Shown one piece after another: positions 51,001-58,647 of a stretch of 64,000 nt of DNA. This stretch comes from CAZMRF01 sp964568735 (GTDB taxonomy: Bacteria > Acidobacteriota > Polarisedimenticolia > JACPZX01). Under the pieces are notes generated by a model that was given only the letters and a program-made list of their open reading frames with translations, was not told the origin of the DNA and did no database searches. The stretch lies in the NCBI GenBank assembly GCA_964568735.1, contig CAZMRF010000001.1, forward strand, positions 290,627 through 354,626. Direction: 5' to 3'. The position numbers were made by a program, and so were the translations under genes. Position 1 is the stretch's first letter. Every line of letters starts with the position of its first letter.

Positions 51001-54000
51001 CGTCGTCCCAGTCAGCGGGAACGTGTTGAGCTTCGCCCACGAGCTCGAGTTCGGATCGATCGTACGCCAGACGTTATAACCCTGAAAGACCGTGGCCGGG
51101 TCGGCGACGAAGGGCCCGTTGTCTCCAGGGGCCCGCTCCCAGCTCAGCACGACGGCGTGCTCCGTCGCCGTGACAGTCAGTCCCAAGGCATTCGGATCCG
51201 GAGCCTGCAGGGTTGCGAAGGGTTGCATCCGCAGGCCCCGTGAGGTGACGCTTTCATCCGTGCCTCGCAACGCGGCGATTCTGTAGTGCCGGAACTCGCC
51301 GCTTCCGATCATGTTGGGGTCCTGCCACTGCAAAGCCGGGGTCGCTACCGTGGCGATCGGCACCCAGCCTCCGACCCACTCCTTCTTGTAAATTCGGAAT
51401 CCCGTCACGTCCGCCTCAACCGCTGGGAACTCCAGCGTCACCCAATGTGGGCCTATCGCGGGCGACGTCATGTAGCTCTTGACGGCAAGCGGCTTCGGAC
51501 GCAACTCCTCCGCCTTCCCGATCACGCGCCCGAGCGCGTAGAAGTAGTCCTTCTGCCAGAAGCCCGCGCTGAGGCCAGCGCCCGACGGGATGAACTCCGA
51601 CAAGACGTTTCCCTCGCTGTCTCTCACGTAGAAGATTCGCTCACCCGTCTCCGGCGACTCCTTGTAGAACCTCATTCCTCCGGCATCGTAGGCGTAGACT
51701 CCGATCGGGTAGGTCTTGCTATCGTGCTTCACGGCGGCAAGACGGTTGCGGGAGTCGAAGAGATACCTCTGCGCGATGTCCTCTCGGAGGTTTCCCCGCT
51801 GGTCGTACTCGAAGAGCGATCCCGACTGCGTCAGGATTCTGTTGGTATAGGGATCGATGGAGAAGAGGGCCTGCGACGCCGACGCGCCGTTGTTGTTGGA
51901 GTCAACGGCCAGGATGTTTCCGAAATCGTCGTATTCCCACCACTGCTCGAACCAGGCCTGAGCCGGGGCCGTGTGGACGTTGTCGTCATACATCCACATG
52001 TGCGTGAGGCGGCCCGCGAGGTCGTACTCGAAAAAGTCATAACCGATGTACGAGATGTTGCCCGCCCCGTCATACTCGTGAAAGCCCGTGTCCAATAGCC
52101 AGTTCACGGAACCCTGACCATTGTCGTGCTTCGCCCGGATCTGGCGCGGGCGGTACATCGAATCGTGCTCGATGATGTTCGTCACGCCGTTCGCGTAGGC
52201 TACTTCCTTGACGCCTCCGGCGTCGTTGTAGAGCACGTCCCGGATAAGCGACCAGTTGGGATCCGAGGGCGTCGCGAGAGGATTCCGTCTCGAGTCGTTC
52301 ACCCTCTTGAGCATCCCGAACGAGTGCAGGTAGGACAGGTTTGCCACCTGATCGGCCGTGTAGGTGCTGCAATCCGCCGTGGCCGGATACCTCGTAGCGG
52401 CAGGCAGGCCGAGCTCGTTGTACGTGTAGCAGGTCGTGAACTCCGGGTCTCCCGCCTGGAAGCCCGAGAGACCGTCCCAGAGGGAGAACTGGGTCTTCTC
52501 CTGGCCCAGCCGTCCATTCAGCCCATCGTAGAAGAAGCGTCTGGAGGCCGTGGCGGAGCCGGTCTCGTCGAAGGACCAGACGCGGGTCAGCCGGCCGAGC
52601 CCATTGGTCACCAAGGCATCGTCATACTCATAAGCAGCCCGCGGCGTAAGAGGACCGAATCCCCCGCCAGGCATGGGGATCTCCTGCTCGACGAGCGCGA
52701 GACGCCCCGCCGCGTCGTAGTCCAGCGTCACGCGCGTCCCATCCGACTCGACCTTCTCCAGCAGCCTGCCCTCGGCGTCGTACCGCACGTACAGGACTGT
52801 CCCCTCTTCGGGTGAGATGGCGACGCGCACCTGCCCCAAGCCGTCATAGTCGTATGTCCGATGCTGGATGAATGGTTCGTAGTAGGTGTCGCCCTCCACG
52901 AGCTCAACGCGCAGAATGTCTCCCACCGCGTCGTAGATGTAGCGCGCGTCTGCACCCTCCGGAGAGTCCACATAGGTGAGCCTTCCGAAGGCATCCCGGC
53001 GTTGCCGGGTGACCGAGGAGGCGCTTCCGAGCGTTCCCGGGGAGGCGTTGATGTCACGTATGGTTGCTACCGAATCGGTCCCGGAGTAGGCGAACTCCGT
53101 CGTTGCACCGTCCGCGCGTGTGACCTTGTGAATCCGTCCGAAGGGATCCGGAGCTGTCAGCCCGTTATCCTGAAAGCTGTAATCGTAATAGGTCCCGAGG
53201 TTGTCCCCCGAAGCCGAGGGGCAAGGTGGGGAACCTGCCTGCCAGGTCGCCCACTCCGAGACGTACGTCTGGCGATCCAGCTTGTCGTAGCACATCCTCT
53301 GCGACACGAGCTGACTCGCGCTCAGCCACCGCCGGCGCTCGACGTGACGGCCACGTTTGTCGAGGTAGTTCCGCTGCTCGATTCGATCGCTGTTCGGATC
53401 ACCCGTCACGACTCGGCTCTCCCAAATCGACGGATAGGAGATCTCCGTAGGAAGCTCCACGCCCGATGGCTCGATCCGTGTGAGCCGGCCGCGCGCGTCA
53501 TACCAATAGGATGTTGCGATTCCCGAAGGATCTCTGCTCATCAGAATGAGCCCGGTCGCCGGATCCCGATCGACGTCGAAGCTGAAGTACGAGAACTCCT
53601 CCTCCTGGTCGTTCGGATCCAGCGCGAGGGTGACTTTCTGCGTGATGTACGGTCCCGTGTGATAGAACCGCGTCCCGTACCAGGAGCCGTCGTCGCCGCC
53701 CGAGACGGAGTTACTCTCCAGTAGTCCCGTGTCGGGATCGTAGTTGAAGGTCTGCACGATGTCCGCCGTGCTCTGAGCCGGAGGGGCCACTGCCCTCCGG
53801 ACCGTCTTCAGCTTGCCGTCGTCCTCGTAGGTAAACCAGCTCTTCCGTAGAACGCTGCCCGATCCATCCTCGATCCATGATTCTGTCAGAGCGTCCTTGA
53901 CCCAGTTCGCATACATCGGCCCGCTCTGAGGCTCGATATAGAGCCGCTGCGTCGTCCGCTCGGGGATGTCCTGAGATTCAAATCCGAACTCCTTCGTGAC

Positions 54001-55596
54001 CTCGAAGTGACCATACGGGACGGGGGCCTCGTTGAGGACCCGAACCTCCTTTCCGACCTCCGGGTACGTCGTCCTCGTCCTGGTCAGCCTGACGTCGGGA
54101 GTCTGGTAGGTCGGGTCGAACAGGCTTCCGTAGTCCTGATAGATGTGCTCGACCCATCGAACCAGCTCTCCATCTCCGGCCGCAGCGCCCTCGCTGTTGA
54201 GGGGGCTGCCGCGGTAATACTCCGTCTGTCGCGTGAGGCCTTCGACCGCCGAACCGTCAAAATAGGGGGAGTAGTTGATGTACTTCGTCTGGTTCCCCAT
54301 GGGATCTTTCATGATGACGAAATCGAACCACTTCACTGGATTCTGTTCGGCGCTCGACGTCGCGTGACGGGTATATGTCCAGACTGAAGAGATGGAATCC
54401 GCCGTGACCGTCTTCCGCTTCACCATCCTCGTGTAAACGTAGTGCTCCGAGAGGCCATAATTGAGATAGTCGTAGGCGTCGTACTCGTACGCGACGGTTG
54501 CGCCCGCGGTACCCGCTGAGACCAACGATTGCTCCGTCAACTCGCCTGAGCCTGAGTCGTACTCGAAGGCGTAGTCGAAGATGCTCGAGCCGTCGGCTTT
54601 CTTGGGGCTTGCGCTGGACAGCAGGATCTGATCGTCGATGCTCGCGGAGGCCAGGTAATTCGAGAGCTCCAATGTTTGCGGCGCAAGGTATGAGAACGTG
54701 TACCGGGCAGTCGTGCTCGACTGTCCGTCAACGGCGGGCAGGATGATCTCCGACGTGAAGCCCCCTTCGACTTCGGTCCCTCCCCACCCTGGCTTCGTCG
54801 ATTCGTTGACGAAGTCCACGGTCCGGTACGGCGTCGCCGACGATCCGATGAAATCCTGAATCTGATCAATGCAGTGAGGATGATTGAGATCGTAATCGAC
54901 CTCGACACGCGAGAGAATCGCGTTGGGATCCGGGCCGTGCCTGAGAATCCTGCTGGTCATCCAGCCCGTGCGGTCATCGTGTTCGACGGGATGGGGATCG
55001 GTGTCCTTTCGAGCGACATCGAAAACGTACTCGATCCCGTCGCCGGTCCATATCTGCCAGCTCACGACCTTGTTGGGATCGGCCGGGGTCGTCGGCTCGC
55101 TCAGCGTCACGAGCACTCTCATGTACGTCCCGTCCGTCGTCTTGCCCGTGTACTGAAGCTGCCCGTGGAGCCCGAGATTGAGGTGAATGGGATGGAGCGT
55201 TCCGCGCTCGTCCTCGAAGTAGAAGCCCGTCATCTGGCCGCAGGCATAGCGGCAATGCTGGAAGACCCTTCCCATCCCGAGGTGCCAGCCCACTCCGAAT
55301 GCCCCCCGTCTCGAGAGTGATCGCTCGGGATCGGGATTGAGGTGCCAGATTCGCCAGATCTTGGAGGAGTAGTTCAGGCTGAGCCCCCAGGACATGCCGG
55401 GAAGCTCCCAGCGCGGCCCGATGGGGATCGAAATCTCCAGGTCACCAGAGTAAGTGTTGATCGAGTCGTTGAGGGTCGAGCCCGTCTGGATCGAGTAGGT
55501 CGGCAGCCCTGTGGCTTCGTTTGCGTTATAGGCATCAAGTCGCGAAGCGGTTACAAGTAGCACGACGAGCAGACAAGGAACCCCCCGCTTGCTCAT
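48094..55596 (-). CDS. Secreted RHS/YD-repeat protein with fibronectin-III-like insertion and variable C-terminus
   Basis: 2500 residues from ATG 55596 (GGGGGAGATTGCC upstream; signal peptide MSKRGVPCLLVVLLVTASRLDA). A longer frame to 55779 would include the promoter and is rejected. An N-terminal beta-rich region is followed by many YD/RHS repeats (YDxxGRLxxx type, about 580-1350), which should form a shell. The core is interrupted after YFYALGRVIG (about 1350) by roughly 840 residues holding at least three FN3-like units (ex. VPLGVRATP...VTVAWWPSSESDLQEFRIWR) and resumes at WDHLGTVRVITNEAG (about 2195) through RFTGHERDE and YATNNPVGYRDDTGEDV. The last 200 residues are a variable effector-like tail (GNHAFFIITPTG, EYNSNGLASGILEAAG) of no recognised family. 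Confidence 0.88.
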   Translation of the reverse strand: MSKRGVPCLLVVLLVTASRLDAYNANEATGLPTYSIQTGSTLNDSINTYSGDLEISIPIGPRWELPGMSWGLSLNYSSKIWRIWHLNPDPERSLSRRGAFGVGWHLGMGRVFQHCRYACGQMTGFYFEDERGTLHPIHLNLGLHGQLQYTGKTTDGTYMRVLVTLSEPTTPADPNKVVSWQIWTGDGIEYVFDVARKDTDPHPVEHDDRTGWMTSRILRHGPDPNAILSRVEVDYDLNHPHCIDQIQDFIGSSATPYRTVDFVNESTKPGWGGTEVEGGFTSEIILPAVDGQSSTTARYTFSYLAPQTLELSNYLASASIDDQILLSSASPKKADGSSIFDYAFEYDSGSGELTEQSLVSAGTAGATVAYEYDAYDYLNYGLSEHYVYTRMVKRKTVTADSISSVWTYTRHATSSAEQNPVKWFDFVIMKDPMGNQTKYINYSPYFDGSAVEGLTRQTEYYRGSPLNSEGAAAGDGELVRWVEHIYQDYGSLFDPTYQTPDVRLTRTRTTYPEVGKEVRVLNEAPVPYGHFEVTKEFGFESQDIPERTTQRLYIEPQSGPMYANWVKDALTESWIEDGSGSVLRKSWFTYEDDGKLKTVRRAVAPPAQSTADIVQTFNYDPDTGLLESNSVSGGDDGSWYGTRFYHTGPYITQKVTLALDPNDQEEEFSYFSFDVDRDPATGLILMSRDPSGIATSYWYDARGRLTRIEPSGVELPTEISYPSIWESRVVTGDPNSDRIEQRNYLDKRGRHVERRRWLSASQLVSQRMCYDKLDRQTYVSEWATWQAGSPPCPSASGDNLGTYYDYSFQDNGLTAPDPFGRIHKVTRADGATTEFAYSGTDSVATIRDINASPGTLGSASSVTRQRRDAFGRLTYVDSPEGADARYIYDAVGDILRVELVEGDTYYEPFIQHRTYDYDGLGQVRVAISPEEGTVLYVRYDAEGRLLEKVESDGTRVTLDYDAAGRLALVEQEIPMPGGGFGPLTPRAAYEYDDALVTNGLGRLTRVWSFDETGSATASRRFFYDGLNGRLGQEKTQFSLWDGLSGFQAGDPEFTTCYTYNELGLPAATRYPATADCSTYTADQVANLSYLHSFGMLKRVNDSRRNPLATPSDPNWSLIRDVLYNDAGGVKEVAYANGVTNIIEHDSMYRPRQIRAKHDNGQGSVNWLLDTGFHEYDGAGNISYIGYDFFEYDLAGRLTHMWMYDDNVHTAPAQAWFEQWWEYDDFGNILAVDSNNNGASASQALFSIDPYTNRILTQSGSLFEYDQRGNLREDIAQRYLFDSRNRLAAVKHDSKTYPIGVYAYDAGGMRFYKESPETGERIFYVRDSEGNVLSEFIPSGAGLSAGFWQKDYFYALGRVIGKAEELRPKPLAVKSYMTSPAIGPHWVTLEFPAVEADVTGFRIYKKEWVGGWVPIATVATPALQWQDPNMIGSGEFRHYRIAALRGTDESVTSRGLRMQPFATLQAPDPNALGLTVTATEHAVVLSWERAPGDNGPFVADPATVFQGYNVWRTIDPNSSSWAKLNTFPLTGTTFYDLGVSVGQTYFYELRGVSTDGSEDWGELVSATPQDGMPPAVPLGVRATPGPLANEVTVAWWPSSESDLQEFRIWRLEEDPNGGPDQLVLRGTASAYLTAWTDSGLTLPAPGESYVYAVSAKDYDGNESSKSPTVEARPRVASPQAPQIEANALLGLYGASAFIAYGPAGINAAEYDEFRLYRREVGDPEKAWDLVHSAPVSHVYPPEGEEIPPTHAFDPDYVDLGVDRCRVYDYIVNGISTSGEETEDSLVRRLEWILEPNIPTVHLGVAGKVHFNAEGFKQCSLVGSAYEVLQWKLIQQRPPTDPNYTPPPNTFTFDPAAGFINVNPPVDPNGLAVWAYALRADIINLYETTDPNNPVITMTFMSQDVCVDENRQVVDDDTACPDLDGSQPFYDPNIYCCAPPQVFGDTWQEEEMGHRMPLVLRGGGRRASVSNLPEVIEGPPGEAGWRMAKRSDSHDDLPESAVAEATITLLREGHAEERFRGGTGPAHRSAGVSNGQGREVPVGLSDSDIPVAIASLQHSDLPGRTGRPGRTLSPTADAPPAGGQDASGRSPDWSISPEKPLLLEVEQSEASGASRPIGITPPAADDSWQEPQREAPGSAPGSLEGSAGTEGPGELLAARFGVTSLLGVSLEAEGGLNSVLLLITGATGKAFEWEFFSWDHLGTVRVITNEAGQKTFETKHLPFSEEMLGQGLAVTGNTHRFTGHERDESTRLDYMFARYYGSDQHRFLAADPVTITSLRLHIPLRFNRYSYATNNPVGYRDDTGEDVTLASRDVDWSPAGNHAFFIITPTGENATRFANLVNSSTGTITLSGFEGEKGKLTGKVNDKRDIGREDQTVELTPPEGQTMEQFEANVIEAFQSYPNNQPYGPTGSGSGEYNSNGLASGILEAAGADSEEIGGELRGWHPGWGKGVPLPDATRNDKGKRSGDSSERAPGEHSDRYKQDEADAEQAKKDSEERLRNF

Positions 55597-55706
55597 GGCA
55601 ATCTCCCCCAAGGGTTGGAACGGACGGCGGGACTGGCGTTGAAGCTCGAGGAGGCGAGCCTGGAAAGTCCAGCGTAGAAGCGACTGCGGCGGACATGGGG
55701 AGCTCA

Positions 55707-55726
55707 GAATGTCCCAGAATGTCCCA
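55707..55726 (-). repeat. Tandem 10-base repeat in the RHS leader
   Basis: TGGGACATTC occurs twice head to tail on the minus strand (55726-55717 and 55716-55707), about 20-40 bases downstream of the predicted RHS transcription start; possible operator. Confidence 0.5.
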
Positions 55727-55750
55727 TCTGGATAATTGCCGGGCAGGACT

Positions 55751-55779
55751 TTTCTACCTTGATCCGCTCTCCCTGTCAA
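55751..55779 (-). promoter_or_regulatory. Sigma70 promoter of the RHS gene
   Basis: Minus strand consensus TTGACA (55779-55774), exactly 17 bases, then TAGAAA (55756-55751). Predicted start near 55744 gives a leader of about 148 bases before ATG 55596. Among the best promoter matches in the window. Confidence 0.65.
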
Positions 55780-55783
55780 TCCC

Positions 55784-56149
55784 CTATTTGCCTTGAAAGG
55801 CGGGGCGGTTTCCGAGGCCTCGGCGGGTCCGAGGTGCGAGCTCGCTGATCAGCAATGCGTAGGCTGGCGATGGGTTCGAATCGAGGCCGGACTGAGCCTC
55901 GGAGAGAGCCTCGTCGAGGAGGCTCATCATGATAAGCGCTGCGGCGAGCGCTGGCCCGGCGGTGACGAGGTCGGGGTCGATCGCGAGCGCCTCCCCATAG
56001 CACCGCTCAGCCTCGAGGAGCCGCCTCATCGCCAGGAACGATGCGGCGCGCTTGCTGTTGGCGATGGCGAGAGTCGGTTCTACCGCCGTCGCGCCGCCGA
56101 GTGCCTCTACGGCTTCGTCGTGGCGTCCGCCCCGCGCTGAGCACCTCAT
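55784..56149 (-). CDS. Short TPR-repeat protein or TPR gene remnant
   Basis: 121 residues. Two to three degenerate TPR units are visible (DEAVEALGGATAVEPTLAIANSKRAASFLAMRRLLEAERCYGEALAIDPDLVTAGPALAAALIMMSLLDEALSEA). The ATG and first residues (MRCSARGG) are encoded by a copy of the extragenic repeat also found near 3.5 kb, and no ribosome site precedes them. The simplest reading is the 3' part of a larger TPR gene that lost its 5' end. It lies 27 bases after the manC stop on the same strand. Confidence 0.4.
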   Translation of the reverse strand: MRCSARGGRHDEAVEALGGATAVEPTLAIANSKRAASFLAMRRLLEAERCYGEALAIDPDLVTAGPALAAALIMMSLLDEALSEAQSGLDSNPSPAYALLISELAPRTRRGLGNRPAFQGK

Positions 56150-56176
56150 GGGTCCCGGTGAGCGGGAAGGATTCGG

Positions 56177-57289
56177 TCAGGTCAGGTCGTCGCGCCCATC
56201 CTTGCGGAGACGCTCGACAACCTCGCGCACACGCTGGGACTCCCCCTTCCGGCAGATCAGGAGAGCGTCGTCCGTGTCGACCACGATGAGATCCTCGACG
56301 CCGACGAGCGCGACGAGCCGCTTGTTGCCGCGGACGAAGCAGCCCTTCGCCCCCACGGAGACGCTGTCGCCCTGGAAGGCGTTCCCGCCCGCCTCCCTGG
56401 GAGCCATCTCCTCGATGGCGTCCCACGAGCCGACGTCGCTCCATCCGGCGTCGCAGGGCACGACGAGGACGTTCGGGGCCTTTTCCATCACGGCGTAGTC
56501 GATCGAGATGGACTCCTGGGCCTCGAAGATCTCCTTGACGACCCGCGCGACACCCGGGAGAGCCATCGGATCGAGCACGGGCCCTTCGGGAACGTGGACT
56601 CGAGCGGCCTTGCGGAAGAGCGTCAGCCCCTCGGCCAGCGTGCGATGGTGGCGCCCGATGGCGGCCAGGATCGACGCGGCCCGCCAGGCGAAGACTCCGC
56701 TGTTCCAGTAGTGGCGGCCCGAGGCGACCAGCCGCTCCGCCGTGGCGGCGTCGGGCTTCTCGACGAAACGGGCCACCTTTCTCGCCTCGGGCAGCCCCGA
56801 AGGTTCCCCGGCCTCGATGTATCCGTAGCCGGTCTCGGGGCGGGTGGGACGAATGCCCAGCGTCACGAGCCAGTCCCCCGATGCGGCGGCCCCGGCCGCG
56901 GCCTCGATGGAGAGGGCGAAGGCCCGCGGATCCCGGAAGACATGATCGGCGGGAGAGAAGACGGCGACGGCGTCCGGATCGAGAAGGAAGAGGCACATGG
57001 CCGACAGCCCCACGGCCGGGGCGGTGTTCCTCGCCACGGGCTCGCCGATGAAGCGATGAGGCGCCAGCGCGGGCAGCTCGCGGAGCACGGCCTCACGATG
57101 GACCGCCCCCGCGGAGACGAAGATCAGATCCGCCGGGCCGATTCCGGCGCTGCGATCGAATGTCTGGCGGATCATGCTCGCGGGCCCGACCAGGGGAAGG
57201 AACTGCTTGGCGAGCCCCCTGCGGCTGACCGGCCAGAAGCGCGTGCCGGATCCTCCGGCCATGAGCACGTGGTAGAGATTCTCGATCAC
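56177..57289 (-). CDS. manC: Mannose-1-phosphate guanylyltransferase
   Basis: 370 residues from GTG 57289 (GTGA overlap with the TPR gene). Nucleotide-binding loop LMAGGSGTRFWPVSR at 9-23 with RGLAKQFLPL; GEPVARNTAPAVGL; FVEKPD sugar-binding loop near 170; HYWNSGVFAWR; and PCDAGWSDVGSWDAI near 290. Converts mannose-1-phosphate and GTP to GDP-mannose. It lacks the C-terminal isomerase domain of bifunctional ManC enzymes, so phosphomannose isomerase must be encoded elsewhere. Last recognised enzyme of the operon that runs from the window edge; it implies mannose or a derivative in the polymer. Confidence 0.93.
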   Translation of the reverse strand: MIENLYHVLMAGGSGTRFWPVSRRGLAKQFLPLVGPASMIRQTFDRSAGIGPADLIFVSAGAVHREAVLRELPALAPHRFIGEPVARNTAPAVGLSAMCLFLLDPDAVAVFSPADHVFRDPRAFALSIEAAAGAAASGDWLVTLGIRPTRPETGYGYIEAGEPSGLPEARKVARFVEKPDAATAERLVASGRHYWNSGVFAWRAASILAAIGRHHRTLAEGLTLFRKAARVHVPEGPVLDPMALPGVARVVKEIFEAQESISIDYAVMEKAPNVLVVPCDAGWSDVGSWDAIEEMAPREAGGNAFQGDSVSVGAKGCFVRGNKRLVALVGVEDLIVVDTDDALLICRKGESQRVREVVERLRKDGRDDLT

Positions 57290-58647
57290 GATCCCCCCGC
57301 CTCCGGCACTCCCAGATCCCGGTAAAGCGCTTCGAGCTGGTCCATGAAAACCTGGTCCTCCGGGAAGAGATCCACGAGCTTCTCGGCCAGCGGGATGGCC
57401 TTGCCGATCTGGCGGTTCCTCCGGTACATCCCGATCAGTGCCGCGTAGACGCTTGCCCGCTCGGGCGCGAGCCGGATGGCGGCGCGGTACTCGGCCTCGG
57501 CCTTCCGGATATGGCCCATCTTCTCATAGGCCGCGCCGAGGTCGGCCGCGACGTACCACGCCCCCGCATTGAGCCGCCGCGCACGCTCCAGGTGATCCAC
57601 CGCCCCCGCCGCGTCGCCCGCCATCCCCCGGCACCTGCCGACGAGGGTGTGGGCGAGGGCGAGCAGGCTGGGCTGGAGCGTCCCGGGGCCGATGGCCGCG
57701 ACGAGGGCCTCCTCGGCGCCGGCGCACTGCTTCTCTCTGAAGAGCAGATCTCCCTGGAGGTAGAGCGAGAGCGACGGGTCCTGCGCCTCCGTTGCGGCGC
57801 GGCGGTAGGCCTCCAACGCGAAGTTGGACTCTCCCGCCCTGTCGGCGAGATCGCCGAGGTTCTGGAGGATTCGCTCCCGCGGCACCGTGGGGTTCGTCTC
57901 GAGGGACCGCGAGAGCGCCTCGCGAGCCGCGGCGAAGAGATCGCCGGGAATACGCTCGCGCGGCAGGTAGAAGTGCCAGCTCAGCTCCGGCATGATCTCC
58001 AAGGAGCGGGCCCACGATGCGACCGCCTCATCGCGCAGGCCCCTGTCGTCGTAGAAGCTTCCCAGGTAGGCGTGGTGGAAGAAGTTGTTCGGCTCGAAGC
58101 GTATCGCCTTCAGGTAGGAAGCGACGGCGAGTTGGTCCTCCTCCGCGGGGAGCGGCCCCGGCCCCTCCTCGATCTGGTCGAGATCGAAGGAGCCCTCCAC
58201 GAGGTCGAGAGCGCGAGCCTTCTTGAAGAGATCCGCCATCCCGGCCCAGGCGGCCGGGTTGCCGGGCTGGCGATCGAGAGCCTCCGCGTAGGACAGGAAA
58301 GCCAGGCGGGCGAGGCTCCGGGGCTCCGCGATTCCGGCCGCATGCTGGAAGGCCCGGTCGTCGATCGCCGTGACGGCGAGGTCGCCCAGATCCACGCAGG
58401 GCTTCGATTGGAGAGGAGCCTCGTCGACTGCCTCTCGGAGCAGCGCGTAGGCCTCCATCGTGGCGCCCTCCTGGAAGAGCGCGGCGCCCTCGGATCCCGC
58501 GTGCGCCGCCGCCGCTCGCGCGACGACGAGCCACCCTCCCAGGAGCGCCGCTAGGATCGCCAGGGCCGTCGTCACCCACTGCGCCGGGGGCGAGAGCCCC
58601 AACGGCTGCCGTGTGATGGCTGGAGCTAGAGGATCCTGGCGGCTCAT
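57286..58647 (-). CDS. Membrane-anchored TPR protein
   Basis: 453 residues. One N-terminal membrane helix (about 25-45) followed by TPR units, for example VASYLKAIRFEPNNFFHHAYLGSFYDDRGLRDEAVASWARSLEIMP and AEAEYRAAIRLAPERASVYAALIGMYRRNRQIGKAIPLAEKLVDLFP. The protein probably acts as a periplasmic scaffold for polysaccharide assembly or secretion. Start overlaps the DegT gene stop by ATGA and its own stop overlaps the manC start, so it is translationally tied to sugar-nucleotide enzymes. A short TPR relative lies downstream at 55784-56149. Confidence 0.88.
   Translation of the reverse strand: MSRQDPLAPAITRQPLGLSPPAQWVTTALAILAALLGGWLVVARAAAAHAGSEGAALFQEGATMEAYALLREAVDEAPLQSKPCVDLGDLAVTAIDDRAFQHAAGIAEPRSLARLAFLSYAEALDRQPGNPAAWAGMADLFKKARALDLVEGSFDLDQIEEGPGPLPAEEDQLAVASYLKAIRFEPNNFFHHAYLGSFYDDRGLRDEAVASWARSLEIMPELSWHFYLPRERIPGDLFAAAREALSRSLETNPTVPRERILQNLGDLADRAGESNFALEAYRRAATEAQDPSLSLYLQGDLLFREKQCAGAEEALVAAIGPGTLQPSLLALAHTLVGRCRGMAGDAAGAVDHLERARRLNAGAWYVAADLGAAYEKMGHIRKAEAEYRAAIRLAPERASVYAALIGMYRRNRQIGKAIPLAEKLVDLFPEDQVFMDQLEALYRDLGVPEAGGS

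Noticed and set aside
55597..55779. Upstream extension of the RHS protein to 55779
   Set aside because: The extension contains the predicted promoter and leader, lacks a ribosome site and would bury the signal peptide; ATG 55596 has GGGGGAG upstream and starts the signal sequence.
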